From contig NZ_AOIB01000031.1 in assembly GCF_000337675.1 (NCBI RefSeq), positions 147,772 to 207,424 on the forward strand: a stretch of DNA of 59,653 nt. Reading direction: 5' to 3'. The DNA comes from Natronococcus amylolyticus DSM 10524 (GTDB lineage Archaea; Halobacteriota; Halobacteria; Halobacteriales; Natrialbaceae). Both the position numbers and the translations under genes were made by a program. Shown in pieces: positions 1-7,806 of this stretch. A model generated the notes under the pieces. It was given only the letters and a program-made list of their open reading frames with translations. It had not been told where the DNA came from and searched no databases. Numbering within the stretch: position 1 is the stretch's first letter; each line of letters begins with the position of its first letter.

Positions 1-6
1 CATCAG

Positions 7-25
7 AGATGTGTATAAGAGACAG
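7..25 (+). other. Nextera/Tn5 mosaic-end adapter (sequencing artefact)
   Basis: These 19 bases are identical to the Tn5 mosaic end used in Nextera/tagmentation libraries (it ends ATAAGAGACAG). They sit at the very left end of the window, directly followed by ordinary GC-rich coding sequence. This is untrimmed adapter at a contig end, not genomic sequence. Bases 1-6 are probably also library-derived. Reading frames that run through this stretch should be cut at base 26. Confidence 0.95.
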
Positions 26-538
26 GACGAAGGTGATCCCCGCCTCCTCGAACGCCTCCGTGCGGTCGTCGAGCATGCCGATCACGCGCGAGCGCTTGAG
101 GACGTCGACCAGCACGCCGTCGTAGCCGCCCTCGAGAAACCGGTCGGCGACGCGAGGAATGAAGTCGTGTTCGTAGTTCGGCAGCGCCAGCAGGACCGCG
201 TCGATCTCGTCGCCGTGATCGACGACGTCCTGGATGGGGTCGTCGCTGGGACGGGCCTGTTCGGACGCGACCACCCCCCTGTCCTCGCCGTGCTGTTTGA
301 CCCCCTCACCGTCCGCGGTGGCCGCGCCGCCGTCCGTCGCGACGTCGCCGGGATCGCTGTCGATGTTGCCCTCCGTCGCCGCCAGCAGTTCGTCGACGTC
401 GAGGCCGTCGAAGTCGATCGCGGTGCCGTGGCGATCGCAGGCCGCGACAGGCGTGAGTCCCTCCTTGTGCTGGCTCACTTCGAGCGTTCGTCGTCCGATA
501 CCGCCGGTGCCGAGTACCGCAAACGTCGTTTCCTTCAT
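26..538 (-). CDS. NAD(P)-binding oxidoreductase, saccharopine dehydrogenase-like (C-terminus missing)
   Basis: The ATG is at 538 and the frame stays open for 171 codons until it meets the adapter, so the C-terminal part is lost. The N-terminus has a Rossmann beta-alpha-beta start with a glycine-rich loop (VLGTGGIGRRT, residues 8-18). An acidic, low-complexity linker follows at about residues 55-98. Then comes a segment typical of dehydrogenases that check a neighbouring aldehyde or acid (AVLLALPNYEHD). It lies 28 bases downstream of bioB on the same strand and is probably cotranscribed. Haloarchaeal homologues are, as I recall, labelled saccharopine dehydrogenase-like. The substrate cannot be read from this fragment, and a role in biotin metabolism is only suggested by the neighbour. 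Confidence 0.75.
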
Positions 539-566
539 GAGTGTGTTCTCGTTGGTTCGCTCGTCG

Positions 567-1688
567 TCAGTCGTCGCTCGGTTCCGCGCCCGTAGTCGGG
601 CCCGAGTCGCCTGCGCCCTCGCTTCTCGTCGAGTCCGTCGACCCGTCGTGACGGGCCTTGACCGCCTCGGGATCGAACTCGTTTACCTCGCGGTTGGGCT
701 CGAGACCCGCTCGTTCGACGATCTCTATGTCCTCGCCGGGGGACTGACCCTCGGTCGTGAGATAGTCGCCCGTCAACAGCCCGTCGGCGCCCGCCTCGAG
801 GGGCAGATGCTGCTCCTCGGGCGCGAGGTTGACCTCGCGACCCCCGGTCAGGCGCACTCGCGAGTCGGGGTGGAGCAGCTTGTACACTGCCACCGTCTTG
901 ACGATTTCTTCGGTGGTGATCTCGACGTCCCGCTCGGCGAGGGGCGTTCCCTCGACCGGGTTGAGAACGTTGACGGGAAGCGAAGAGATGCCGATCTCTT
1001 GCAGGGCGATAGCCGCCTCGACTCGGTCGGTCGGCGTCTCGCCCATGCCGAGGATGACGCCCGCACAGAGATCCATCCCGGCCTCCTTGGCGATCTCGAG
1101 GGTTTCCACCCGGTCCTCGAAGCTGTGCGTGTCGACGATCTCGGGGAAGTACCGCGGCGAGGTCTCGATGTTGTGATTGTAGTGGTTGATCCCCTCCTCG
1201 GCGAGGATCGCGGCCTCCCGTTCGGTGAGTATTCCGAGCGAGGCGTCGATCTCGAGGTCACACTCGTCGCGGACGAGTCGAATCGACTCGAGGACCTCCG
1301 CCCACTCCTCGGGGCGGTGCTTTCGCGAGACGCCCTTCTCGGCGACGACGATCCCGAACCGCTGGGCGCCGTCGCGTTCGGCCCGTTTGGCGGCCTCGAG
1401 AATCTTCTCCGGGCCGAGGAAGTCGTAGGTGTCGATCCCGGTGTCGAAGTGGACCGACTGCGCGCAGAAGCCGCAGTCCTCGGCACAGTTGCCGGCCTTC
1501 GCGTTGACGATCGAGCAGGCGTCGACGGTGCCGTCGCCGAAGCGATCCCGCACCGTCGCGCCGGCCTCGGCGAGGGGCTCGACCGGCTGGGCCATCAGCG
1601 CGAGGCCGTCGGTGCGATCGAGCCGCTCGCCGGCCAGCACCCGCTCGAGGGCGTCGTCGACCGTCGGATTTCCAGTCTCGTAAACCAC
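567..1688 (-). CDS. bioB: biotin synthase BioB
   Basis: Radical-SAM enzyme that inserts sulphur into dethiobiotin, the last step of biotin synthesis, in the cytoplasm. The protein is 373 residues, somewhat longer than the roughly 320-350 usual for the family because of an acidic, probably disordered C-terminal tail (about residues 330-373). The radical-SAM cysteines C68, C72 and C75 lie in GNCAEDCGFCAQS. Further conserved segments are YNHNIET, the GMGET motif and the region ending LPVNVLNPVEGTPL. The start is a GTG at 1688; a TATA box 23-32 bases upstream puts the transcript start essentially at this codon, so the mRNA is leaderless. The truncated oxidoreductase follows 28 bases downstream. 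The other biotin genes are not in this window. Confidence 0.95.
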   Translation of the reverse strand: MVYETGNPTVDDALERVLAGERLDRTDGLALMAQPVEPLAEAGATVRDRFGDGTVDACSIVNAKAGNCAEDCGFCAQSVHFDTGIDTYDFLGPEKILEAAKRAERDGAQRFGIVVAEKGVSRKHRPEEWAEVLESIRLVRDECDLEIDASLGILTEREAAILAEEGINHYNHNIETSPRYFPEIVDTHSFEDRVETLEIAKEAGMDLCAGVILGMGETPTDRVEAAIALQEIGISSLPVNVLNPVEGTPLAERDVEITTEEIVKTVAVYKLLHPDSRVRLTGGREVNLAPEEQHLPLEAGADGLLTGDYLTTEGQSPGEDIEIVERAGLEPNREVNEFDPEAVKARHDGSTDSTRSEGAGDSGPTTGAEPSDD

Positions 1689-1710
1689 ACTCGACTAGCT
1701 GGTTGACGGA

Positions 1711-1720
1711 TATATAATAA
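1711..1720 (-). promoter_or_regulatory. TATA box of bioB
   Basis: The minus strand reads TTATTATATA, 23-32 bases upstream of the GTG start. This is the spacing of a haloarchaeal TATA box to a leaderless transcription start, and it supports the GTG at 1688. Confidence 0.7.
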
Positions 1721-1834
1721 TTGGGGGACGGTCAGTAGTTGCGACTCGTCGCGCGTTTCGAACGTCGCGGTGGCGGTAGGGCCCGCGCCCCGCCTCGAGC
1801 GTCCGCTCGTCGAAGTCGGTACGAAACGGCTCGT

Positions 1835-1990
1835 TCAGCCGTCGGGGTGCCACGTGAGGCCGTTCCGTCGAACGGTGAACGGCTTCGCGCCGCAGGCGGG
1901 ACAGACCGTTCCGCCGCCCTCGGTGTCGTCCGGACGCTCCGGAACGATGTGACGGTGACCGCAGGCGTCGCACTCGAGGTCGACTGACAT
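1835..1990 (-). CDS. small CPxCG-type zinc-finger protein (51 aa)
   Basis: A 51-residue acidic protein starting at ATG 1990. It has two cysteine pairs, CDAC at residues 7-10 and CPAC at about 32-35, followed by AKPFTVRRNG. The two pairs are separated by a Asp/Glu/Gly linker, as expected for a single zinc ribbon. It belongs to the general class of haloarchaeal micro-zinc-finger proteins, most of unknown function; some are implicated in stress adaptation and motility or biofilm behaviour. It stands alone between bioB and a long gene-poor stretch. No DNA or RNA target can be inferred. Confidence 0.75.
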   Translation of the reverse strand: MSVDLECDACGHRHIVPERPDDTEGGGTVCPACGAKPFTVRRNGLTWHPDG

Positions 1991-2558
1991 ACCCTACCGG
2001 ACGGTCCGCGAGCCGATGAATCCGGGGTGAACAGTCTCGGCGGGATGTGAGGGACGAACGAAACGGCCGCTGCGCTCGCGGTCGCTCGAGGCGAACAACA
2101 GGTCAAAAAACGGCACGTCGAATCATGAGTAACGAGATGTGGGTTCGGCGTCAGGAGCCTCACGAACTCACAGAGGGGCGGTATCGCTGTATTCAATGTG
2201 TGGGAGTAGCGTGGGATTCGTTGTCATCACCACCGTAGTATCGACGAGTTCACGTACAGTAATAAGCTTTGTTGCTAGCTGTGTGTCCAGCTCGAGCGGC
2301 GATTCGTAGGTGGACGGCGTCCGCACTCGGCCGAAAGCGGACGTCTGCAGGTATTGCAGTCCGAGCCAACCAGAAAGCCGACCGGAAACTCGAGTACTCG
2401 TCGCCGAACTGGATTTCGATGTCGGCCTCGAGTAACCGGACGATTCCCGGTGGGGCCAGCTCGAGCACTCGCCTCGAGACGAACCGTGAGAGAGAAAACC
2501 GTACGATCGAACCGTTCGTCGATCGCGTTCGCTCGCTACGGAACGACGGCGTCCCGGG
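1991..2558. other. gene-poor stretch between zinc-finger gene and sucD
   Basis: No convincing gene. A 37-codon plus-strand frame (2125-2238) starts ATG and contains one CIQC pair, but it ends inside the dispersed repeat at 2216-2270. It may be a small zinc-finger gene broken by that repeat. The remaining frames show no haloarchaeal codon bias. Confidence 0.5.
2216..2270 (-). repeat. dispersed 55-bp repeat, copy A
   Basis: This 55-base stretch matches 7606-7660 at 49 of 55 positions without gaps, in the same orientation. Both copies contain an AAGCTTATTACTG block (TATA-like on the minus strand) and, about 35 bases further, ATGACAACGAAT, which reads as a start codon with the same first four residues (MTTN). 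In this copy the frame closes after 19 codons. It may be a duplicated promoter-plus-start module or a small mobile remnant. Confidence 0.65.
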
Positions 2559-3431
2559 TTACGCGAGGAACTCTTCGATGTGGTCGGCGACCTCCTCGGG
2601 GGTGTCGCCGACGGGGACGCCCGCGTCGTTCAGCGCCGAGATCTTGCTCTCGGCGGTTCCGGTCCCGGAGCCGGAGACGATGGCGCCCGCGTGGCCCATG
2701 CGCTTGCCCGGCGGAGCCGTCCGGCCGGCGATGAAGCCCGCGACGGGCGTGTCGACGTAGTCGTCGATGAACGCTGCGGCCTCCTCCTCGTCCTCGCCGC
2801 CGATCTCGCCGCACATGACGATGGCGTCGGTCTCGGGGTCGTCCTCGAACAGCTCGAGGGCGTCGACGAAGTCCGTCCCAATGATGGGGTCACCGCCAAT
2901 ACCGATCGCGGTGCTCTGGCCGAGCCCGCGGTTAGTGAGGTTGTCGACGACCTGGTAGGTCAGCGTTCCCGAACGGGAGACCAGGCCGACGTTCCCCTCC
3001 GAGAAGATGTTCCCCGGGAGGATGCCCAGCTTGGCCTCGCCCGGCGTGATGAGGCCGGGGCAGTTCGGGCCGATGAGTCGCGTGTCGGTCTCGGTGAGAC
3101 GCTTGTTGACCCGGGCCATGTCCTGGGTCGGAATGCCCTCCGTGATTGCGACCGCGAGGTCGAGGTCGCTATCGAGGGATTCGAAGACCGCGTCGCCGGC
3201 AAAGGCCGGCGGAACGAAGATCACCGAGGTGTCGGCGTCTTCCTCATCGACGGCCTCGTGGACCGTGTCGTACACCGGGACGCCGGCGGCCTCCTGGCCG
3301 CCCTTGCCTGGCACGGCGCCAGCGACGACGTTCGTGCCGTACTCCATCATCTGTTCGGCGTGGAACTTGCCCTCCCCGCCGGTGATGCCCTGTACCACGA
3401 CGCGCGTGTCGTCGTCGACTAGTACACTCAT
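2559..3431 (-). CDS. sucD: succinyl-CoA ligase (ADP-forming), alpha subunit
   Basis: The CoA-binding, phosphohistidine-carrying subunit of succinate-CoA ligase, which makes ATP or GTP from succinyl-CoA in the TCA cycle. At 290 residues it has the normal length. The N-terminal CoA-binding domain starts with [11 protein letters not shown] (about residues 12-22). The phosphorylated histidine is H247 in MGHAGAIV. Other conserved segments are GPNCPGLI and the SRSGTLTYQ loop. Its ATG overlaps the stop of sucC by four bases (ATGA), so the two subunits are translationally coupled. No terminator is obvious, but a gene-poor stretch follows. Confidence 0.97.
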   Translation of the reverse strand: MSVLVDDDTRVVVQGITGGEGKFHAEQMMEYGTNVVAGAVPGKGGQEAAGVPVYDTVHEAVDEEDADTSVIFVPPAFAGDAVFESLDSDLDLAVAITEGIPTQDMARVNKRLTETDTRLIGPNCPGLITPGEAKLGILPGNIFSEGNVGLVSRSGTLTYQVVDNLTNRGLGQSTAIGIGGDPIIGTDFVDALELFEDDPETDAIVMCGEIGGEDEEEAAAFIDDYVDTPVAGFIAGRTAPPGKRMGHAGAIVSGSGTGTAESKISALNDAGVPVGDTPEEVADHIEEFLA

Positions 3432-4579
3432 GCTTGTCCCTCCTCAGCGTACTCGACGGCACGCTGAACCGCGTCCTCGAGGGTCTGTTCGACCGTCACG
3501 AGGTCCTCGTTCAGAATCTCCATCCCCTCCTCCCAGTTCGTCCCCGCGAGGCGGACGACGACCGGTTTGGGGATCTCGTCGAACTGCTCCAAGGCTTCGT
3601 TTATCCCCTTGGCGACCTCGTCGCCGCGGGTGATCCCGCCGAAGATGTTGAAGACGACCGAATCGACGTTGTCGTCCGAGAACACCATATCGAGGGCGTT
3701 CGCGATGCGGTCGGCCTTGGCGCCGCCGCCGACGTCCAGGAAGTTCGCGGGCTCGCCGCCGTAGTGGTCGACCAGGTCGAGCGTGGTCATCACGAGGCCG
3801 GCACCGTTACCGATGATGCCCGTGTTGCCCTCCAGCCGGACGTAGTCGAAGTCGTACTCGTCGGCCTTCTGCTCGAGCTCGTCGCCGCCGCTTGCGGCCT
3901 CGGCCTCCATCTCGGCGAGCTCGGGCTGGCGGAACAGCGCGTCCTCGTCGATGTTCATTACGGCGTCGGCCGCGATGACCTCGTCGTCGTCGGTGACCAT
4001 CAGCGGGTTGATCTCCGCGTCGGAGCCGTCGCGGTCGTCCCAGAGCTGGTAGAGCGTGGTGAGAACGCTCGAGACGTCGCGGGCGACGGCTTTGTCGACG
4101 CCGGCGTCGTAGACGGCCTTGCGGGCCTGGTAGGGGTGCATCCCGAACGAGGGGTCGATGTGCTCGCGGGCGATCGCCTCGGGGTCCTCCTCGGCGACCT
4201 CCTCGATGTTGACGCCACCCTTGGTCGAGACCATCGCGACGGGTTTGCCCTCGCCGCGGTCCATCGTGATGCCGATGTAGAGCTCGTCGACGAAGTCGAC
4301 CGCGCCCTCGACGAGGACCTGGCCGACGTGGTAGCCCTTGAGGTCCATCCCGATGATCGACTCGGCTGCCTCGCGGGCCTCCTCCTCGTTTTCGACGAGT
4401 TCGATCCCGCCGGCTTTCCCCCGACCGCCGACCTGTACCTGTGCCTTGACCGCGACCGGATAGCCGATCTCTTCGGCGGCGGTCAGTACGCCGTCGACGT
4501 CCGAAGCGAGCTGTGACTCCGGCGTCGGAATCCCGGCGTCGGCGAAGACTTGCTTCGCCTGGTACTCATGTAGTTTCAT
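3428..4579 (-). CDS. sucC: succinyl-CoA ligase (ADP-forming), beta subunit
   Basis: The ATP-grasp, nucleotide- and succinate-binding subunit of the heteromeric succinyl-CoA ligase. I place the start at the ATG at 4579, giving [12 protein letters not shown], the standard family N-terminus, and 383 residues. The frame is open further upstream, but that extension has no homology and would span the promoter. ATP-grasp features include [10 protein letters not shown], the metal-binding DAEINPLM segment, [10 protein letters not shown] and [11 protein letters not shown]. It is the first gene of the sucCD operon, reading leftward, and overlaps sucD by ATGA. Confidence 0.96.
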   Translation of the reverse strand: MKLHEYQAKQVFADAGIPTPESQLASDVDGVLTAAEEIGYPVAVKAQVQVGGRGKAGGIELVENEEEAREAAESIIGMDLKGYHVGQVLVEGAVDFVDELYIGITMDRGEGKPVAMVSTKGGVNIEEVAEEDPEAIAREHIDPSFGMHPYQARKAVYDAGVDKAVARDVSSVLTTLYQLWDDRDGSDAEINPLMVTDDDEVIAADAVMNIDEDALFRQPELAEMEAEAASGGDELEQKADEYDFDYVRLEGNTGIIGNGAGLVMTTLDLVDHYGGEPANFLDVGGGAKADRIANALDMVFSDDNVDSVVFNIFGGITRGDEVAKGINEALEQFDEIPKPVVVRLAGTNWEEGMEILNEDLVTVEQTLEDAVQRAVEYAEEGQA

Positions 4580-4606
4580 ACCATTCGAACGGCCGTCCCG
4601 GCCTTG

Positions 4607-4613
4607 CTTAAAT
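4607..4613 (-). promoter_or_regulatory. TATA box of sucCD
   Basis: The minus strand reads ATTTAAG, about 28-34 bases upstream of the ATG at 4579. It predicts an almost leaderless sucCD transcript and supports the shorter sucC start. Confidence 0.55.
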
Positions 4614-4708
4614 CCTGCCAGTTTCGGTTCGATTTGCGGCAGTGATTGCCGTATCACGGCGCCTCCTCGACGCTCGGTCGAAATTAACTCAGTTCCGTAT
4701 TAGGGTAC

Positions 4709-4716
4709 TTTTATTA
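4709..4716 (+). promoter_or_regulatory. TATA box of the 40-residue gene
   Basis: TTTTATTA, 25-32 bases upstream of the ATG at 4741, as expected for a leaderless haloarchaeal transcript. Confidence 0.6.
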
Positions 4717-4740
4717 CCTCGGCTACAGTAGGCACAGGTG

Positions 4741-4863
4741 ATGCCCGAAGTAAACGTCTCCGAGTCCCTGTACAAGAAGCTCGAAGAAGAGAACCCCGAG
4801 TCGATCGAGGACGCGGTCTGGGAGCTGATGTACCAGGCGCGACGCGAGTCCCAGTACCAGTAG
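4741..4863 (+). CDS. small 40-aa protein, ribbon-helix-helix-like N-terminus
   Basis: A 40-residue acidic protein beginning MPEVNVSESLYKKLEE. The pattern of a short beta strand followed by two helices resembles ribbon-helix-helix antitoxin or regulator N-termini, though it is short for a complete dimerising unit. GC-ending codons, an ATG exactly one TATA spacing downstream of the TATA box and a clean TAG support it as a real gene. It stands alone between the divergent sucCD operon and the UbiA gene. I do not recognise an assigned function. It could be a DNA-binding protein or a standalone dimerisation module. Confidence 0.65.
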   Translation: MPEVNVSESLYKKLEEENPESIEDAVWELMYQARRESQYQ

Positions 4864-5079
4864 TCGATCGAGCCCTTTGTCGTGAGCGCGGCGTTGTTCC
4901 TGTTGTCTTCGATACCCAGTAGCTGACCGTCTCTCGAGTGAGTACACCGAAGCGTTTGACTCCGTACGGCTCCTACCCTCGAAGCGAGCGGTGTACCCCC
5001 GTACTCCCGAGAAGCGAGACGCGCGGGACGGACAGCTCCGGAGCCGACCTGGACACCGGCGACCGGAGGCGGTGTCGTA

Positions 5080-5949
5080 GTGTCGACCCCGACGGCCGCA
5101 CGCGAGGGCCACCCCCTGCCAGCGTGGCTGCTTACCGCGCTCCGGCTTCTGGTCCACAGCAACCTCTTCATCTCGCTCGCGGCCGCGAGCGTCGTCGTTA
5201 CGACTGCCGCCCTCGCCGACCTGCCCCTCGAGGCGCTGCCCGCCTTTATCGTCTTCGCGGCGGCGATGTTCGTCTACACGATAAACCGTTTCACCGACCT
5301 CGAGGAGGACCGCGAGAACGTCCCCCGGCGCGCGGCGTTCGTCGAGCGCGCCGGCCTCGCCTGGCTGGCGCTGGGCGTCGGGCTCTACCTCGGCGCCATC
5401 GCCGTCGCGGTCGCGCTCGAGCTCCCCGGCGCCGGCTACCTGCTGTTGCCCGCGATCGTCGCCGGGCTGTACACACTCGGAATCAAGCGAGTCTTCCTCG
5501 TCAAGAACCTCTTCGTCGGCTTCGCCTGGGCGGTGATCCCCCTCGGCGTCGGGGTCTACTACGAACAACTGCTGACCCGCGAGGTGCTCTTTCTCGCCGT
5601 CTACATCGGCGCCATGATCACGATCGCCGCGGCGATCTTCGACGTCAAGGACATCGAGGGCGACCGCGAGGAGGGGATCGCGACGATCCCGACGGCGTTC
5701 GGCCCCCGCTGGACCCGCATCGTCGCCCAGCTCGCCAACGTCGCCGTCGCGGTCGTCGTCGTCGCGGTCGTCGCCGCGGGCGTCCTCGACGCCCGGTTCC
5801 TCGTTCTACTCGCCTTCCACGGCTACGTCGGCTGTTACATCCCCTTCGCGAGCCGTGATCGTGGGCCACTGTTCTACGGCGGGATCGTCGACGGCGAACA
5901 CGTCTTTCTGGCCGCGCTCGTGCTCGCACTCGAGTGGCTCGTCTGGTAG
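5080..5949 (+). CDS. UbiA-family membrane prenyltransferase
   Basis: A polytopic membrane protein of 289 residues with about eight hydrophobic segments. It carries the two aspartate-rich motifs that bind Mg-prenyl diphosphate: NRFTDLEED at residues 69-77 and DVKDIEGD at 188-195. The family attaches isoprenoid chains to aromatic or lipid acceptors, such as menaquinone precursors, haem O or archaeal lipid backbones. The exact acceptor cannot be told here. The start is GTG at 5080; no in-frame ATG lies nearer the first membrane segment. It is a single gene with no operon partner. Confidence 0.88.
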   Translation: MSTPTAAREGHPLPAWLLTALRLLVHSNLFISLAAASVVVTTAALADLPLEALPAFIVFAAAMFVYTINRFTDLEEDRENVPRRAAFVERAGLAWLALGVGLYLGAIAVAVALELPGAGYLLLPAIVAGLYTLGIKRVFLVKNLFVGFAWAVIPLGVGVYYEQLLTREVLFLAVYIGAMITIAAAIFDVKDIEGDREEGIATIPTAFGPRWTRIVAQLANVAVAVVVVAVVAAGVLDARFLVLLAFHGYVGCYIPFASRDRGPLFYGGIVDGEHVFLAALVLALEWLVW

Positions 5950-6103
5950 CGAACGGCGAAGCTCGTCTCCAGTGCGGCAACAATAACGACCATGTTCGGG
6001 CGAGTAGGTCGATCGCTCGAGGTATGAGGGGCGTACGGATCGCCCCGGCGGAGATACTGGAAGCATAACAAACCCCCGGTCCCGGGTGTGGATTCGACGA
6101 ACG

Positions 6104-7423
6104 ATGGACCGACGGACCTACCTCGCGATCGGAGCGGCGACCGTCCTCGCCGGCTGTACCGAACTCGGCGGCCCCGGCGAACCGGATACGAGCGACGAAC
6201 GGGCCGACGACGGCGGGACGGAGCCGACCGACGATACCCCGGGCGACGACGAGCGTTCCGAGGACGGTGACGACGAGGGGGATCCTGAGGACGAGGAGGA
6301 AGAGGAGCACCCCGAACTGGTCGGCACCTTCGACGACTTCGAGGACCTCGAGGAGTGGTGGGAGTGGCAAGACATCGGCACGCTCGAGGCCGACTCGAGC
6401 CGCGCCTCGATGGGCTCCCAGTCGGCGCTGCTGACGGCGTCGGTCGAATCGCGAGGGCAGGTCCGGGTTCGCCGCGAGCTCGAGGAGCCGATCGACGTCC
6501 GGGAGGTCGCACCCGGGCTCGATCTGGCCACCGACACGGATTCCGGTGTCGTGCGCATCCAGCTCCAGGACGCCGACGCCCACTACGTCGAGTACAGCCA
6601 GAGGTTCGCGGGCGGAACGTCGCTGACGCGTCACAACTTCGGGATCACCCGGATTCGGGGCGAGCCCGACCTGAGTAAGGTCGTCGTCCTGCAGGTGATC
6701 CGCTGGTTCGGCGACGACGCCGAGGGTCGCCAGTGGGTCGACGACTTCCACTTCGTCCCCCGACCGACTCAGGGAACGGTGTTGCTCCAGTTCCACGGCG
6801 GGTACGAAACTCACGCCACCGAGGCCCAACCCCGCCTCGAGGATGCCGAGTTTCCGGCGACGGCGTTCGTCCCGCCCGCTCGGCTCCGCGAGGACGAGGC
6901 CGCCGAGGGCGACCGACTGACCCGCGACCAGGTCGACGACCTCGCCGCGGCCGGCTGGACGATCGGTGCGCAGTCGGCAAACGGCCAGCCCCTCGACGGC
7001 GTCGATCCGGACGCGCTCGAGGACGCCGTTGTCGACCCGATCGACTGGCTCGCCGAGGCGGATTACGGGGACGACGTCCGTGTCTTCGCCTATCCGGGCT
7101 CGACGTACACCGACGAGTCCTACGAACTGGTCCGGGAGAACTACGATCTCGCCTTCGCGGGCCGATCGCGCTCGCAGGGGTACGCGGGGAACCCCCACCT
7201 CTGCTCGATGGCCGAGACGCCCGACCCGGGCGACGCGACGGACCTGCTCGAGTGGACCGCCGAGTGGGGCGGGATCACGGCGATCCCGTTCTACGAACTC
7301 GATGGGGAGAGCGCGCTCGAGGCGCTCGAGGAGACGGTTCGTGCGCTCGAGGAACACGTCGAAGCGGGGGAGCTCGAGGTGATCACGCCCGCCGAAATGG
7401 CCGAGAAGTACGTCTACGAGTAG
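6104..7423 (+). CDS. lipoprotein with degenerate polysaccharide-deacetylase-like domain
   Basis: A 439-residue exported protein. I start at ATG 6104 because it gives MDRRTYLAIG and a lipobox (VLAGC) at about residue 20. A very acidic linker (residues 25-75) is followed by a beta-rich domain (about 80-220) resembling carbohydrate-binding modules. A C-terminal barrel (about 225-439) has the NodB/polysaccharide-deacetylase layout (VLLQFHGGYE, then FPATAFVPP). The usual metal-binding FDDG is replaced by FHGG, and the HxxxH histidine motif is replaced (IGAQSANGQ). As read it lacks the metal ligands, so it is probably a binding protein or pseudoenzyme at the cell surface. Confidence 0.8.
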   Translation: MDRRTYLAIGAATVLAGCTELGGPGEPDTSDERADDGGTEPTDDTPGDDERSEDGDDEGDPEDEEEEEHPELVGTFDDFEDLEEWWEWQDIGTLEADSSRASMGSQSALLTASVESRGQVRVRRELEEPIDVREVAPGLDLATDTDSGVVRIQLQDADAHYVEYSQRFAGGTSLTRHNFGITRIRGEPDLSKVVVLQVIRWFGDDAEGRQWVDDFHFVPRPTQGTVLLQFHGGYETHATEAQPRLEDAEFPATAFVPPARLREDEAAEGDRLTRDQVDDLAAAGWTIGAQSANGQPLDGVDPDALEDAVVDPIDWLAEADYGDDVRVFAYPGSTYTDESYELVRENYDLAFAGRSRSQGYAGNPHLCSMAETPDPGDATDLLEWTAEWGGITAIPFYELDGESALEALEETVRALEEHVEAGELEVITPAEMAEKYVYE

Positions 7424-7806
7424 TCAGTCGCTGATCGACGGTGAAACGGTTCCGACGCGGGGTCGAGTTCGAAAAGCGAACGGCAGCGGTGTACAAAACG
7501 CGCGCGTCGAGTGTGGCCGAAGTCAGCGTTCGGCCGCCACAGGAGTCGTACCAGGGGATCGCGGTATTCGATACGGGATCGGTCACGTCGCGTAAGTCGT
7601 ATGGTATTCGTTGTCATCACCACCGTATCTTCGACGAGTCCGCGTCCAGTAATAAGCTTTCCCACTAGTCAGACCGTAACCGATAGGGGGAATACAAGTT
7701 CGTATGACAACCTTAGTCGATACATACTCGTCGACCCGTCGTTCCGGCGGTGATCGGCAGGTGGGAGTTCGAGTTTGCCGGGTGGGCTCGAGGTGGTGAG
7801 CGCCGA
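7424..7806. other. gene-poor stretch containing repeat copy B
   Basis: No supported gene. A minus-strand frame from ATG 7617 to 7414 begins inside the dispersed repeat (MTTN) and runs 67 codons, with weak haloarchaeal codon bias and no recognisable motif. I list it here rather than as a gene. Confidence 0.4.
7606..7660 (-). repeat. dispersed 55-bp repeat, copy B
   Basis: Matches 2216-2270 at 49 of 55 positions, in the same orientation. Similarity seems to extend weakly past the repeat: after ATGACAACGAAT both copies encode IEY.D about ten residues later. In this copy the frame stays open to 7414. Confidence 0.65.

Noticed and set aside
10-595. Plus-strand frame beginning inside the adapter
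   Set aside because: It starts in the sequencing adapter and is the shadow of the minus-strand oxidoreductase.
5645-7357. Long open frame on the minus strand opposite the UbiA and deacetylase-like genes
   Set aside because: Its residues are shadows of GC-rich codons in the opposite strand; no family and no start signal.
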